NCBI GenBank assembly: GCA_964417725.1
Contig: CAYQIV010000007.1
Coordinates: 1 to 64,000, forward strand
Origin: SHZI01 sp964417725
GTDB lineage: Bacteria > Pseudomonadota > Gammaproteobacteria > Steroidobacterales > GCA-2729495
Direction of reading: 5' to 3'
Length of the DNA stretch: 64,000 nucleotides
A model generated the notes under the pieces. It worked only from the letters and a program-made list of their open reading frames with translations, was not told where the DNA came from and searched no databases. Both the position numbers and the translations under genes were made by a program. The number at the start of each line of letters is the position of its first letter. The stretch's first letter is position 1. Below are positions 1 to 7,337 of this stretch, piece by piece.

Positions 1-52
<52 letters not shown>

Positions 53-66
53 ACGGCAGGCGCGGG

Positions 67-95
67 AATCTACGCCACCCCTACCGGGGTGTCAA
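67..95 (-). promoter_or_regulatory. Sigma-70 promoter of tRNA-Ala
   Basis: On the minus strand a perfect -35 TTGACA (bases 90-95) is followed by a 17-base spacer and a -10 TAGATT (67-72, four of six matches). The -10 ends 14 bases before the tRNA 5' end. The spacer contains the inverted repeat ACCCC-TACC-GGGGT. Confidence 0.65.
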
Positions 96-112
96 GGAAG
101 GCGACGCCGCCC

Positions 113-131
113 CGACTGCTCGGCACAGTCG
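113..131 (-). terminator. Hairpin just downstream of gltX, possible terminator
   Basis: The inverted repeat CGACTG-N7-CAGTCG starts 7 bases after the gltX stop codon. There is no T-tract, so intrinsic termination is doubtful. Confidence 0.3.
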
Positions 132-137
132 CGCTTT

Positions 138-1541
138 TCAGCTTTCGCCACGCGCCAGCGCGATGGCCTGAACCAGGCGCTCGACACTGCGTTCACGGCC
201 CACCAGCACCAGCGTGACGTCGATCGGCGGCGACACCGTGCCACCGCACAGCGCCACCCTGAGCGGCTGTCCCAGCTTGCCAAAGCCGATGCCCGCCGCA
301 CTGGCCGCATCGGCCACCGCAACATGCAGTGCCTCACGCTGCCACTGCGGACATCGGCGCAGCCGGCTCAGCAGGTCTTCCAGCGCCGGCACGATGGCCG
401 GAGTCAGGTGCTTGCGCGCCGCTGCGGCATCGCGCTCCAGCGCGTCGCGATACAGCCAGGCACAGGACTGCGCCATTTCGCGCAGGTTGACCGAGCGCTC
501 GCACCACGCATCGACCACCTTTGCGGCATCCGGCCCGGCCTGCTCGTCGATCCCGAGGTCCGCGAACTGCCAGCGCAGGGCGGCGATCGCGGCTGCGCGG
601 TCGCCATCACGGATATGCTGCTGGTTGAGCCACGTCAGCTTGGCCACATCGAAACGCGCCGCCGAGGCATTGACCTGTGCGAGGTCGAAAAGGCGGATCA
701 TCTCGTCACGGCCGAAAACCTCCTGGTCGCCATGCGCCCAGCCCAGCCGGACCAGATGGTTGAGCAGCGCATCGGGCAGGAAACCCTGATCGCGATACTC
801 GAGGACATTCACCGCACCATGGCGCTTGGACAGCTTGGCGCCGTCCGGACCGAGGATCATCGGCAGGTGGGCAAAGACCGGCCGCGGATAACCCAGGGCG
901 TCGATGAGGTGCAGGTGACGGGGGGTATTGTTGAGATGGTCATCACCGCGGATGACATGCGTGATGCCCATGTCGCCGTCATCGACCACGACACCGAAGT
1001 GGAAGGTCGGTATACCATCGGCACGCAGCAGGACGAAATCATCGAGTTCGGCATTGTCGACCTCGACGCGACCGCGGACCCTGTCATCGACAACCGTGCG
1101 CCCGTCGCGCGGCATGGCAAAGCGGACCACGGGGTCGATGCCCGGCGGTCCAGTGCTTCGACCGCGGCAACGGCCGTCATAGCGCGGGTTCTCTCCGCGT
1201 GCGACCTGGGCGGCACGCATCGCCTCGAGTTCTTCGCGGCTGCACCAACAGCGGTAGGCCCTGCCGTCGGCGAGCAGCCGCTCGGCCTGCTCGCGGTAGC
1301 GCGCGAGGCGCCGCATCTGGAAAAACGGCCCCTCGTCATGGTCGAGGCCCAGCCAGGCCATGCCCTCGAGGATGGCATCGACTGCCGCCTGCGTCGAACG
1401 CTCGCGGTCGGTGTCCTCGATGCGCAGCACGAATCGTCCACCATGATGGCGCGCATGCAGCCAGGAAAAAAGCGCCGTACGGACTCCGCCGATGTGCAGG
1501 AAGCCGGTCGGGCTGGGGGCGAAACGTGTCTTGACGGTCAT
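138..1541 (-). CDS. gltX: Glutamyl-tRNA synthetase
   Basis: This cytosolic class I aminoacyl-tRNA synthetase charges tRNA-Glu with glutamate using ATP. The 467-residue product has the usual family length. It shows the HIGH-type motif PSPTGFLHIGG near residues 9-19 and the KMSKS-type motif KLSKR near residue 237. A CWC plus downstream Cys pattern near residues 100-125 resembles the zinc site of E. coli GltX. The ATG at 1541 was chosen because MTVKTRFAPSPTG matches the conserved family N-terminus; the frame stays open upstream but that part does not look conserved. It is divergent from the phosphopantetheinyl transferase and precedes tRNA-Ala. Confidence 0.97.
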   Translation of the reverse strand: MTVKTRFAPSPTGFLHIGGVRTALFSWLHARHHGGRFVLRIEDTDRERSTQAAVDAILEGMAWLGLDHDEGPFFQMRRLARYREQAERLLADGRAYRCWCSREELEAMRAAQVARGENPRYDGRCRGRSTGPPGIDPVVRFAMPRDGRTVVDDRVRGRVEVDNAELDDFVLLRADGIPTFHFGVVVDDGDMGITHVIRGDDHLNNTPRHLHLIDALGYPRPVFAHLPMILGPDGAKLSKRHGAVNVLEYRDQGFLPDALLNHLVRLGWAHGDQEVFGRDEMIRLFDLAQVNASAARFDVAKLTWLNQQHIRDGDRAAAIAALRWQFADLGIDEQAGPDAAKVVDAWCERSVNLREMAQSCAWLYRDALERDAAAARKHLTPAIVPALEDLLSRLRRCPQWQREALHVAVADAASAAGIGFGKLGQPLRVALCGGTVSPPIDVTLVLVGRERSVERLVQAIALARGES

Positions 1542-1573
1542 GCGGTCGGTCTTCACGCGGCAGGCGGGGGCGG

Positions 1574-1582
1574 ATTCTAGCA
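1574..1582 (-). promoter_or_regulatory. Extended -10 promoter candidate for gltX
   Basis: The minus strand carries TGcTAGAAT, an extended -10 element with five of six matches in the hexamer, about 33 bases before the gltX start codon. No good -35 hexamer is seen, which fits an extended -10 promoter. Confidence 0.4.
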
Positions 1583-1657
1583 GGGCCGGCATCTTTCCCT
1601 GGACGGGGTTGCCCGCATTTGGCGTATGGCCCGGCCGCGGGCACACTGCCGCCCACC

Positions 1658-2335
1658 ATGGATACTGCCGGTCTGTTGCGCGTAAAACTCGAGACCCTGC
1701 TGCCCGGGGGCGTCGCAGTGGCTGCAGTGGCGCTTGACAGCCCATTGCCCGGCCTCCCGGCCATCGAGCAGGCACTGACGCCCGGGATGTCGGCGGCCCG
1801 GCGGCGCGAATTCGCCGCCGGCCGCCACTGCGCACGACAGGCATTGGCGGCGGCGGGCGCAACGAACGCGGACACGGCCATTGCACGGGGCCCGCATCGC
1901 GAACCGCTGTGGCCGGCCGGCAGCACCGGATCGATCAGCCACACGCGCACGCTGGCGGCGGCGATCGCCGCCCGAACCGATCACTACCGCAGTGTGGGGC
2001 TCGACATCGAAGACAAGGCTGCCGTCGATGACACGCTGCTCGGCACGCTGTTCGCCGGGGCGGAATACCGGCGGATCGCAGCACTGCCGGCCAACGACCG
2101 CGGGCTGGCAGCGACCCTCGCTTTCAGCGCCAAGGAGAGCGTCTACAAATGCGTCCACCCCCTGCTGGGGCGGTTCATCGATTACCCGGAAGTGGAAATC
2201 CTGCATGCCGGACCGGACGGGCACTTCGCCTGCCGGAGCCCCGGCAACGCCATCCCCCGATCGCTGTGCGACCGCCTGCAGGGCCGCCACGGCCGTATCG
2301 CGGGCCACGTCATCACGCTCGCATGGATCCCCTGA
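1658..2335 (+). CDS. 4'-phosphopantetheinyl transferase, EntD/Sfp family
   Basis: This enzyme moves the 4'-phosphopantetheine arm of CoA onto a serine of acyl or peptidyl carrier proteins. The 225-residue product has the family motifs in order: GRHCARQAL, the SISHT segment, the magnesium site VGLDIE and the catalytic helix FSAKESVYKCVHP. The ATG at 1658 was preferred; an in-frame TTG at 1619 would add 13 residues, and neither has a strong ribosome binding site. The obvious local substrate is the orphan acyl carrier protein at 41316-41567, which has no other partner in the window. That pairing is inferred. It runs opposite to gltX and converges on the WecA-like gene 20 bases downstream. Confidence 0.9.
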   Translation: MDTAGLLRVKLETLLPGGVAVAAVALDSPLPGLPAIEQALTPGMSAARRREFAAGRHCARQALAAAGATNADTAIARGPHREPLWPAGSTGSISHTRTLAAAIAARTDHYRSVGLDIEDKAAVDDTLLGTLFAGAEYRRIAALPANDRGLAATLAFSAKESVYKCVHPLLGRFIDYPEVEILHAGPDGHFACRSPGNAIPRSLCDRLQGRHGRIAGHVITLAWIP

Positions 2336-2355
2336 GCCGGACCCCCGGCATCGGC

Positions 2356-3537
2356 TCAACGGCCCGGCGCGGCCGGCGGACCACCGGCCTTGCGCCGGTC
2401 ACGGCCGGAACGGCGCTCCGGGCCCTCGTAGGCCACCGCAGCAACCGCGCGCCGTTCGGCGCTGATGCGCCGCCGGCAGATCGAGCGATGCAGGAAGCGC
2501 ATCACCCGCCAGGCATGCATGATCAGCCAGAAATAGCCCAGGCCGACGGCGAGGAAAGCCAGGGAAACCAGCAATTCGGGCAGCTGCCAGTGAATGCTGG
2601 CCATCCCGACGACAACGCCGGCCATGGCCATGGTGGCCATGATCGCCACGGTCTGGTTGACGCTGTAGCCGGCCAGCAGGAACACGTGGTGGAGGTGCTC
2701 GCGGTCGGCGGCAAACGGTGAACGGCCCCGCAAAATCCGCCGCAGCATCATGGCCACGGCATCGAAGATCGGCAGCATGAGGAACCACAGCGCTGAAGAT
2801 GGCGTGATGGCGCGGTTCTCGCCCTGCGACAGGCTGATGGCATACCACGTCAGGGCAAAACCGAGGAACATGCTGCCGGCATCGCCGAGAAAGACGCTGG
2901 CTCGCGCCCGGCCCGGCAGACGCAGGTTGAAGAGCAGAAAGCCGGCGACACAGGCGCCGAGCACCGGCAGGACGCCCGTGGCGCTGGCATCACCCCAGAT
3001 CAGCGCGGCAAGCATCAGCCCGATGAGCGAGACCAGCGACAGGCTGCCGCTGAGGCCATCGAGGCCATCGCACATGTTGAGGGCGTTGATCACGCCGAGC
3101 GTCGCGAATATGGTGAACGGCACGGCCAGCCAGCCGAGCTGCAGTGTCCTGCCGCTGGGGGTCATGCCCCCGAGGTCCGAGAGGACGACGCCGGCCCCGT
3201 AGACCATCAGCAGCGCGGCGACGATCTGCGTGACGAAGCGCACGCTGGGCGTCAGCTCGAAGAAATCGTCGACCACCCCTACGGCGACCAGCAGCAGGCC
3301 GGCACCGAGGAAGCTCATCAGCCGGGGGTCAGCGCCCCCGCCCCCGGCCACGAGACAGGTGATGACCAGGCCGACGAACACCGCCAGCCCGCCCACCAGC
3401 GGCGTGGGTGCGCTATGACTCTTGCGCTCGTTCGGCACATCGACGAGCCCGATGGTCGCAGCGATCGGCCGCAGCACGACGATCATCAGCGCCGTGGCGA
3501 CCAGCGCCAGCGGAGGCAGAAACCAGGTCGTGTTCAC
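2356..3537 (-). CDS. WecA/MraY-family polyprenyl-phosphate N-acetylhexosamine-1-phosphate transferase
   Basis: An integral membrane enzyme (393 residues) predicted to start glycan assembly by moving a sugar-1-phosphate from a UDP-sugar to undecaprenyl phosphate on the cytoplasmic face. Seen: about ten hydrophobic segments, the NERKSH segment near residue 36, the DDFFEL acidic pair near residue 90, GDAGSMFLGF, and the histidine-rich loop REHLHH. All are typical of the WecA branch. Translation starts at GTG. The basic hydrophilic tail after the last membrane segment (EGPERRSGRDRRK) is probably cytoplasmic. UDP-GlcNAc is the family default substrate, but the sequence cannot fix the sugar. A second initiating enzyme lies at 7328-8824. 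Confidence 0.9.
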   Translation of the reverse strand: MNTTWFLPPLALVATALMIVVLRPIAATIGLVDVPNERKSHSAPTPLVGGLAVFVGLVITCLVAGGGGADPRLMSFLGAGLLLVAVGVVDDFFELTPSVRFVTQIVAALLMVYGAGVVLSDLGGMTPSGRTLQLGWLAVPFTIFATLGVINALNMCDGLDGLSGSLSLVSLIGLMLAALIWGDASATGVLPVLGACVAGFLLFNLRLPGRARASVFLGDAGSMFLGFALTWYAISLSQGENRAITPSSALWFLMLPIFDAVAMMLRRILRGRSPFAADREHLHHVFLLAGYSVNQTVAIMATMAMAGVVVGMASIHWQLPELLVSLAFLAVGLGYFWLIMHAWRVMRFLHRSICRRRISAERRAVAAVAYEGPERRSGRDRRKAGGPPAAPGR

Positions 3538-3876
3538 AATTTTCCGTCCAGTCGTCAGGCCACGGGGCTCGAACCTCCGAACCCGGCAGCAGACGGTAAT
3601 CCCGTCACCTGCGGCATTCTGCGAAGCCCCTCACAACGGCGAGCATCGCAGCAAGGTACAAAGCCCAGTACACTGTGCCGCAAGGTGCTGCCTGCCGGTG
3701 GCAGTCCCGGATACAGGGCTCATGATGCGCGAGCCCATCGCACCCGGGGCTTACCGGCGGATTAAATTTTGTTTACGACACCTGGCGGCCTGCACACCGG
3801 CCACCGGCTGTTTTAAGGTCGCGTGGCGGCGCCAGTCGCCACCGTCAAGGCCACACAACCCGGGGAGTCATGGGGA
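3538..3876. other. Divergent intergenic region between the WecA-like gene and the first Wza-like gene
   Basis: These 339 bases separate two divergent genes. I see an AT-rich patch near 3760-3778 that is unusual for this DNA, and a small hairpin GTGGCG-N8-CGCCAC at 3823-3842. No convincing -35/-10 pair, riboswitch or RNA gene was found. The reading frame of the right-hand gene is open from a GTG at 3823 but the coding start is placed at 3877. Confidence 0.5.
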
Positions 3877-4455
3877 ATGAGCAATAGCAGGTTACTGGGC
3901 ATGGTGCTGGGCGTCATGCTGGCCACCGCGGCCTACGCGGCCGACCAATCCGCCCCGGCGGCGGTCGAAAGCGGCAGCTACCAGATCAATGCGGGAGATG
4001 TGCTCAACATCCTCGTCTGGAAGGAAGAAGACCTCCAGCAGCAGACAGCCGTCCGCCCGGACGGTTTTTTTTCCTTCCCGCTGACCGGCGACATCCGCGC
4101 CGAGGGACGCACCGTCGATGAGGTCAGCCGGGACCTCGGCGCCCGCATCGGCCGCTTCATTCCAGATCCGGTGGTCAGCGTCTCGGTACACCAGGCGCTG
4201 GGCAGCAAGGTCTACGTCATCGGCCAGGTCAACCGGCCGGGCGAGTTTCCCGTCAACCGCTACGTTGACGTCGTCCAGGCGCTGACCATCGCGGGTGGAA
4301 TGACGCCGTTTGCCCAGGTCGACAAGATCAGGATCCTGCGCCGCGAGGGCGGCACCCAGATCGCGATCCCCTTTGCCTACAGCGATGTGGCGGCCGGCAA
4401 GCGGCTGCAGCAGAACATCGTCCTGAAGCCCGGTGATACGGTCGTCGTCCCGTGA
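3877..4455 (+). CDS. Wza-like polysaccharide export protein, periplasmic form
   Basis: A 192-residue protein of the polysaccharide biosynthesis/export (Poly_export plus SLBB) family, which forms or gates the outer-membrane channel for EPS. Residues 1-22 form a signal peptide with AYA|AD as the cleavage site; there is no lipobox cysteine, unlike the paralogue at 13613. The export domain begins YQINAGDVLNILVW and contains RPDGFFSFPLTGDI; the SLBB-like part begins VYVIGQVNRPGEF. The ATG at 3877 is preferred because it starts the signal peptide and follows a GGGGAG sequence; the frame is open from a GTG at 3823. The next gene overlaps the stop codon (GTGA), so the two are probably co-translated. 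Confidence 0.9.
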   Translation: MSNSRLLGMVLGVMLATAAYAADQSAPAAVESGSYQINAGDVLNILVWKEEDLQQQTAVRPDGFFSFPLTGDIRAEGRTVDEVSRDLGARIGRFIPDPVVSVSVHQALGSKVYVIGQVNRPGEFPVNRYVDVVQALTIAGGMTPFAQVDKIRILRREGGTQIAIPFAYSDVAAGKRLQQNIVLKPGDTVVVP

Positions 4456-5750
4456 CACGGCCGGCGGGGACGACCGGCCCGGGCATCGGCCTGGGTTTCG
4501 CCGCGCTGCTGCTGGCCAGTGCCGCGCAGGCCGACTACTGGGAATTTTTGCCCTCGGTAACGCTCGGCGTCATCCACGAGACGAACCCCCGCTATACCAG
4601 TGACAACGAAGCCGATGCCACGGGCACGTATCTCGATGCCACGCTGTCGGCCCGGCTCGAAACGCCGCGCAGCCGGGTCGGTATCAAGCCGCGCATCAAT
4701 CACAGCAATTATCTGAGATCGAACAAGGATCTCAACGACGACGATTTCTACTTCAACGCGGATGCGTCGCGCCGCTGGGAAACAGTGGAGTTGGGCAGCG
4801 ATTTTTCCTGGCGCGACGTCGGCATCCGTACCAGCGAATTCGATCCGGCGACACCCGACGACATCGACGGCGCACTGGATCCTGTCACCGGGTCAGGCAC
4901 CGTGCGCAACCTTGACGACACTCAGCAGACCTGGGAGATATCGCCCTATGCGACCTGGACGATCAGTCCGCGTTGGCAGGCCGGGCTGAACGCGACCCGC
5001 TCGGAGATCGAGTACGACCTCGAAGGCCGGGATGACCTCTTCGACTACGAGTACACATCCGGCTCGGCGACGGTCATCTACCTGTTCGACAACAACAACT
5101 CCCTGCGCCTTGGCGGCAGTGCAAGTCGCTTCGACTCCACGGAGAAGTCCGGGCCGTTCCGCAACCGCACCGATTCCCAGACCATCAACGCAGGCTGGAC
5201 CTGGGCCTTTGCCAGGACGTGGACCAGCGAGGTCACGGTCGGTTCGACGAAGAGCGAAATCGAGGTCTCCGGGCTGCCCCGCAACCCGCTGACAGGTGCC
5301 CCGTGCGTGCCGGTGCTGTGCACCTTCGACAGCGATGACCGCAACCTGATCCTCCAGGCCAGCGTGCGCAAGCGGGCCGAGCGGACATCGCTGAACATCA
5401 GCGCGGCGAGGACCATCGCTCCCCGCTCGAATGGCACGGAAGCCGTCACCGAACAGGTCCAGCTCTACGTCGACCACCAGCTGTCGCCACGCCTCAAGGC
5501 CACGTTTGCTTTCCTCGGCAGCGACCAATCGATCCTCGGCGTCGACAGCGCAGAGGACCGCACGTACTTCACGCTGGATGCATCCCTGCGCTGGCGCATG
5601 GAGCACAACTGGTCGGTTTTCTGCAGCTACAGCTATTATTCCAGCGACGGCGACCTGCGGCTCGGCAACGTTGCGATGTCGTCCGACGAAGACAAGAACA
5701 ACCGCTATCGCTGCGGCGTATCATGGGCCGGCACCGGCCGGCGGTACTGA
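4452..5750 (+). CDS. Outer-membrane beta-barrel protein of the EPS locus
   Basis: A 432-residue protein with an N-terminal signal peptide (cleavage near ASAAQA|DY). The rest consists of alternating aromatic/hydrophobic strands typical of a beta barrel and ends in an aromatic residue (RRY). It resembles the PEP-CTERM/XrtA-associated barrel family also represented at 16677-18140, so it may be the outer-membrane partner of the Wza-like protein before it. The GTG start overlaps the upstream stop codon. Two cysteines in a predicted loop (GAPCVPVLCTF) could form a disulfide. Substrate and pore function are inferred from context only. Confidence 0.75.
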   Translation: MTRPAGTTGPGIGLGFAALLLASAAQADYWEFLPSVTLGVIHETNPRYTSDNEADATGTYLDATLSARLETPRSRVGIKPRINHSNYLRSNKDLNDDDFYFNADASRRWETVELGSDFSWRDVGIRTSEFDPATPDDIDGALDPVTGSGTVRNLDDTQQTWEISPYATWTISPRWQAGLNATRSEIEYDLEGRDDLFDYEYTSGSATVIYLFDNNNSLRLGGSASRFDSTEKSGPFRNRTDSQTINAGWTWAFARTWTSEVTVGSTKSEIEVSGLPRNPLTGAPCVPVLCTFDSDDRNLILQASVRKRAERTSLNISAARTIAPRSNGTEAVTEQVQLYVDHQLSPRLKATFAFLGSDQSILGVDSAEDRTYFTLDASLRWRMEHNWSVFCSYSYYSSDGDLRLGNVAMSSDEDKNNRYRCGVSWAGTGRRY

Positions 5751-5787
5751 CACGCACCCGGTCGGGTGGACCGGGTGGCGGAAGGGA

Positions 5788-5862
5788 TGGTGGGCGATGC
5801 TGGGATTGAACCAGCGACCTCTGCTGTGTGAAAGCAGCGCTCTCCCACTGAGCTAATCGCCC
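5788..5862 (-). tRNA. tRNA-Val (CAC anticodon)
   Basis: A complete 75-base cloverleaf including an encoded CCA (5788-5790). Acceptor strand GGGCGAT pairs with ATCGCCC, the D arm begins TAGCTCAG, anticodon stem CTGCT/AGCAG closes loop TTCACAC (anticodon CAC), and the T arm CGCTGG-TTCAATC-CCAGC(A) is standard. It reads GUG codons. It sits between two EPS genes and is transcribed against them. Confidence 0.96.
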
Positions 5863-5873
5863 GTGGCCGGCAT

Positions 5874-5901
5874 GATATACGCATCGGCAGTCGCCAGGCA
5901 A
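5874..5901 (-). promoter_or_regulatory. Sigma-70 promoter of tRNA-Val
   Basis: Minus-strand TTGCCT (5896-5901) and TATATC (5874-5879) are separated by 16 bases, and the -10 ends 11 bases before the tRNA 5' end. Confidence 0.55.
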
Positions 5902-5921
5902 AGCAGATGCGGGCTGCTCGC

Positions 5922-5950
5922 GCGACAAGTGCCGGGCGGCCGCCTATACT
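5922..5950 (+). promoter_or_regulatory. Sigma-70 promoter candidate for the AAA-FHA ATPase gene
   Basis: GCGACA (5922-5927), a 17-base spacer and TATACT (5945-5950, five of six matches). The predicted start point near 5957 leaves a leader of about 50 bases before the ATG at 6008. Confidence 0.4.
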
Positions 5951-6007
5951 TGTACCCGGTCCAGACCCCGGCCGATCCGGGGGTGACAACTGACGGGGCG
6001 CTGGCCG

Positions 6008-7312
6008 ATGTATGAGGAGTTCTTCAAGCTGAGTTGCCGGCCCTTCGACCTGGCGCCGGACCCGCATTTCGTCTACATGACGGAACAGCACTCGCGGGCC
6101 ATCGCCAACGTCAAGTTTGCCCTGCTGAACCGCGACAGCTTCGTCATCATCACCGGCGAAATCGGCATCGGCAAGACGACCATCCTCAACACGGTCATGC
6201 AGGAACTCGGCCCGGGCTATACGGTGGCCAAGCTCTTCCACACCACCCTGTCCCACATCGAACTTCTGCAGGCCCTGCTCTCCGAGTTCGGCATGCCGAA
6301 CTACAAGAAAAAGAAAGTCCTGCTGCTCGATACCCTGCGCAGCTTCTTCCTCGAGGAGCATCGCCAGGGCCGGCACGTGGTCATCATCGTCGACGAGGCG
6401 CAGAACCTCTCCTCGGCCGCCCTCGAGGAACTGCGCCTGTTGTCGTGCATAGACACCAGCGACCGGCGCATCGTCTCCATCGTACTGACCGGCCAGCCCG
6501 GCCTCGACGACCTGCTCGATGCGCCCGGCCTGATACAGCTCCGCCAGCGGGCACGGCTGCGGCAGAAACTCGATGCGCTGGTCGAGGCCGAGACCCTCGA
6601 CTACATCAGGCACCGGCTCGAGGTCGCAGGGGGTGACGCCGACGCGATCTTCGAACCCGGCACCCTTGAGGAGATCCATCGCCTGACCTATGGCATCCCG
6701 CGCCTGATCAACACGCTGTGCGACACCGCGCTGATGGCCTGCATGGTCGAGGAGCGCCACACGGTCAACGTCGATGTCATCGATGCCGTGGTCCAGGAGT
6801 TGCGCTGGCAATGGTTCGAGGAACACGGCGACAGCGGCAAGCAACCCACGGCGCCGAAGTCGGCTCCGCAAGACGGCGACAACGCCGTGACGTTGATGGT
6901 CTACCGTTCGGGGGTGCTGATCGAGCAGGTGCAGGCCAGATCTTTCCCCTTCGTCATCGGCCGCAGCAATGCCAACGACCTCGTCGTCATCGACAAGGAG
7001 GTCAGTCGCCGGCATGCGCTCATCGACTGCATCGGCGGCATCTACGTCATCGAGGACCTGAACAGCCGCAACGGCATCATGGTCAACCAGAAACGCCGTG
7101 CGCGGGCCCTGCTCCGGGCTGGCGACATCATCACCTGTGGACAGGCGGAAGTGGTTTTCTATGTCGACCACCCTCGCCGCAGCCAGGTCACGGCGATCCA
7201 CGCCGACGCGGCACGGGCCGTCCCCGAAGCCCTCCCCGAGGACACGGCCCGCCAGGCCACCCTCAGCGATGAAGGCAGCGGCGCATTCCGTCTGGGGGGC
7301 AACCCGCCCTGA
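6008..7312 (+). CDS. ExeA/GspA-like AAA ATPase with a C-terminal FHA domain
   Basis: A 434-residue protein. Residues 1-275 form an ExeA-type AAA ATPase: the N-terminal MYEEFFKLSCRPFDLAPDP segment, Walker A GEIGIGKTT near residue 50, Walker B VVIIVDEAQ near residue 127, and an arginine-rich sensor region. Residues 295-390 form an FHA phosphothreonine-binding domain with GRSNANDL, SRRHALI and LNSRNGIMVN. ATPases of this type are found in XrtA/PEP-CTERM EPS loci, where their job is not established. No signal peptide or membrane segment is seen, so it should be cytoplasmic. The FHA domain suggests recruitment by a phosphorylated partner; the kinase is unknown. It converges with the sugar transferase downstream. 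Confidence 0.88.
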   Translation: MYEEFFKLSCRPFDLAPDPHFVYMTEQHSRAIANVKFALLNRDSFVIITGEIGIGKTTILNTVMQELGPGYTVAKLFHTTLSHIELLQALLSEFGMPNYKKKKVLLLDTLRSFFLEEHRQGRHVVIIVDEAQNLSSAALEELRLLSCIDTSDRRIVSIVLTGQPGLDDLLDAPGLIQLRQRARLRQKLDALVEAETLDYIRHRLEVAGGDADAIFEPGTLEEIHRLTYGIPRLINTLCDTALMACMVEERHTVNVDVIDAVVQELRWQWFEEHGDSGKQPTAPKSAPQDGDNAVTLMVYRSGVLIEQVQARSFPFVIGRSNANDLVVIDKEVSRRHALIDCIGGIYVIEDLNSRNGIMVNQKRRARALLRAGDIITCGQAEVVFYVDHPRRSQVTAIHADAARAVPEALPEDTARQATLSDEGSGAFRLGGNPP

Positions 7313-7320
7313 ACGGCCGG

Positions 7321-7337
7321 CGCGGCGTCAGGCCGCG
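7321..7337. terminator. GC-rich hairpin between convergent genes
   Basis: CGCGGC-GTCAG-GCCGCG lies between the ATPase stop and the last codons of the sugar transferase. There is no T-tract, so a bidirectional terminator role is only possible. Confidence 0.25.

Noticed and set aside
5788..5862. tRNA-Val as an integration site of a genomic island
   Set aside because: No repeat of the tRNA 3' end and no integrase gene were found in the window, so there is no evidence of an attachment site.
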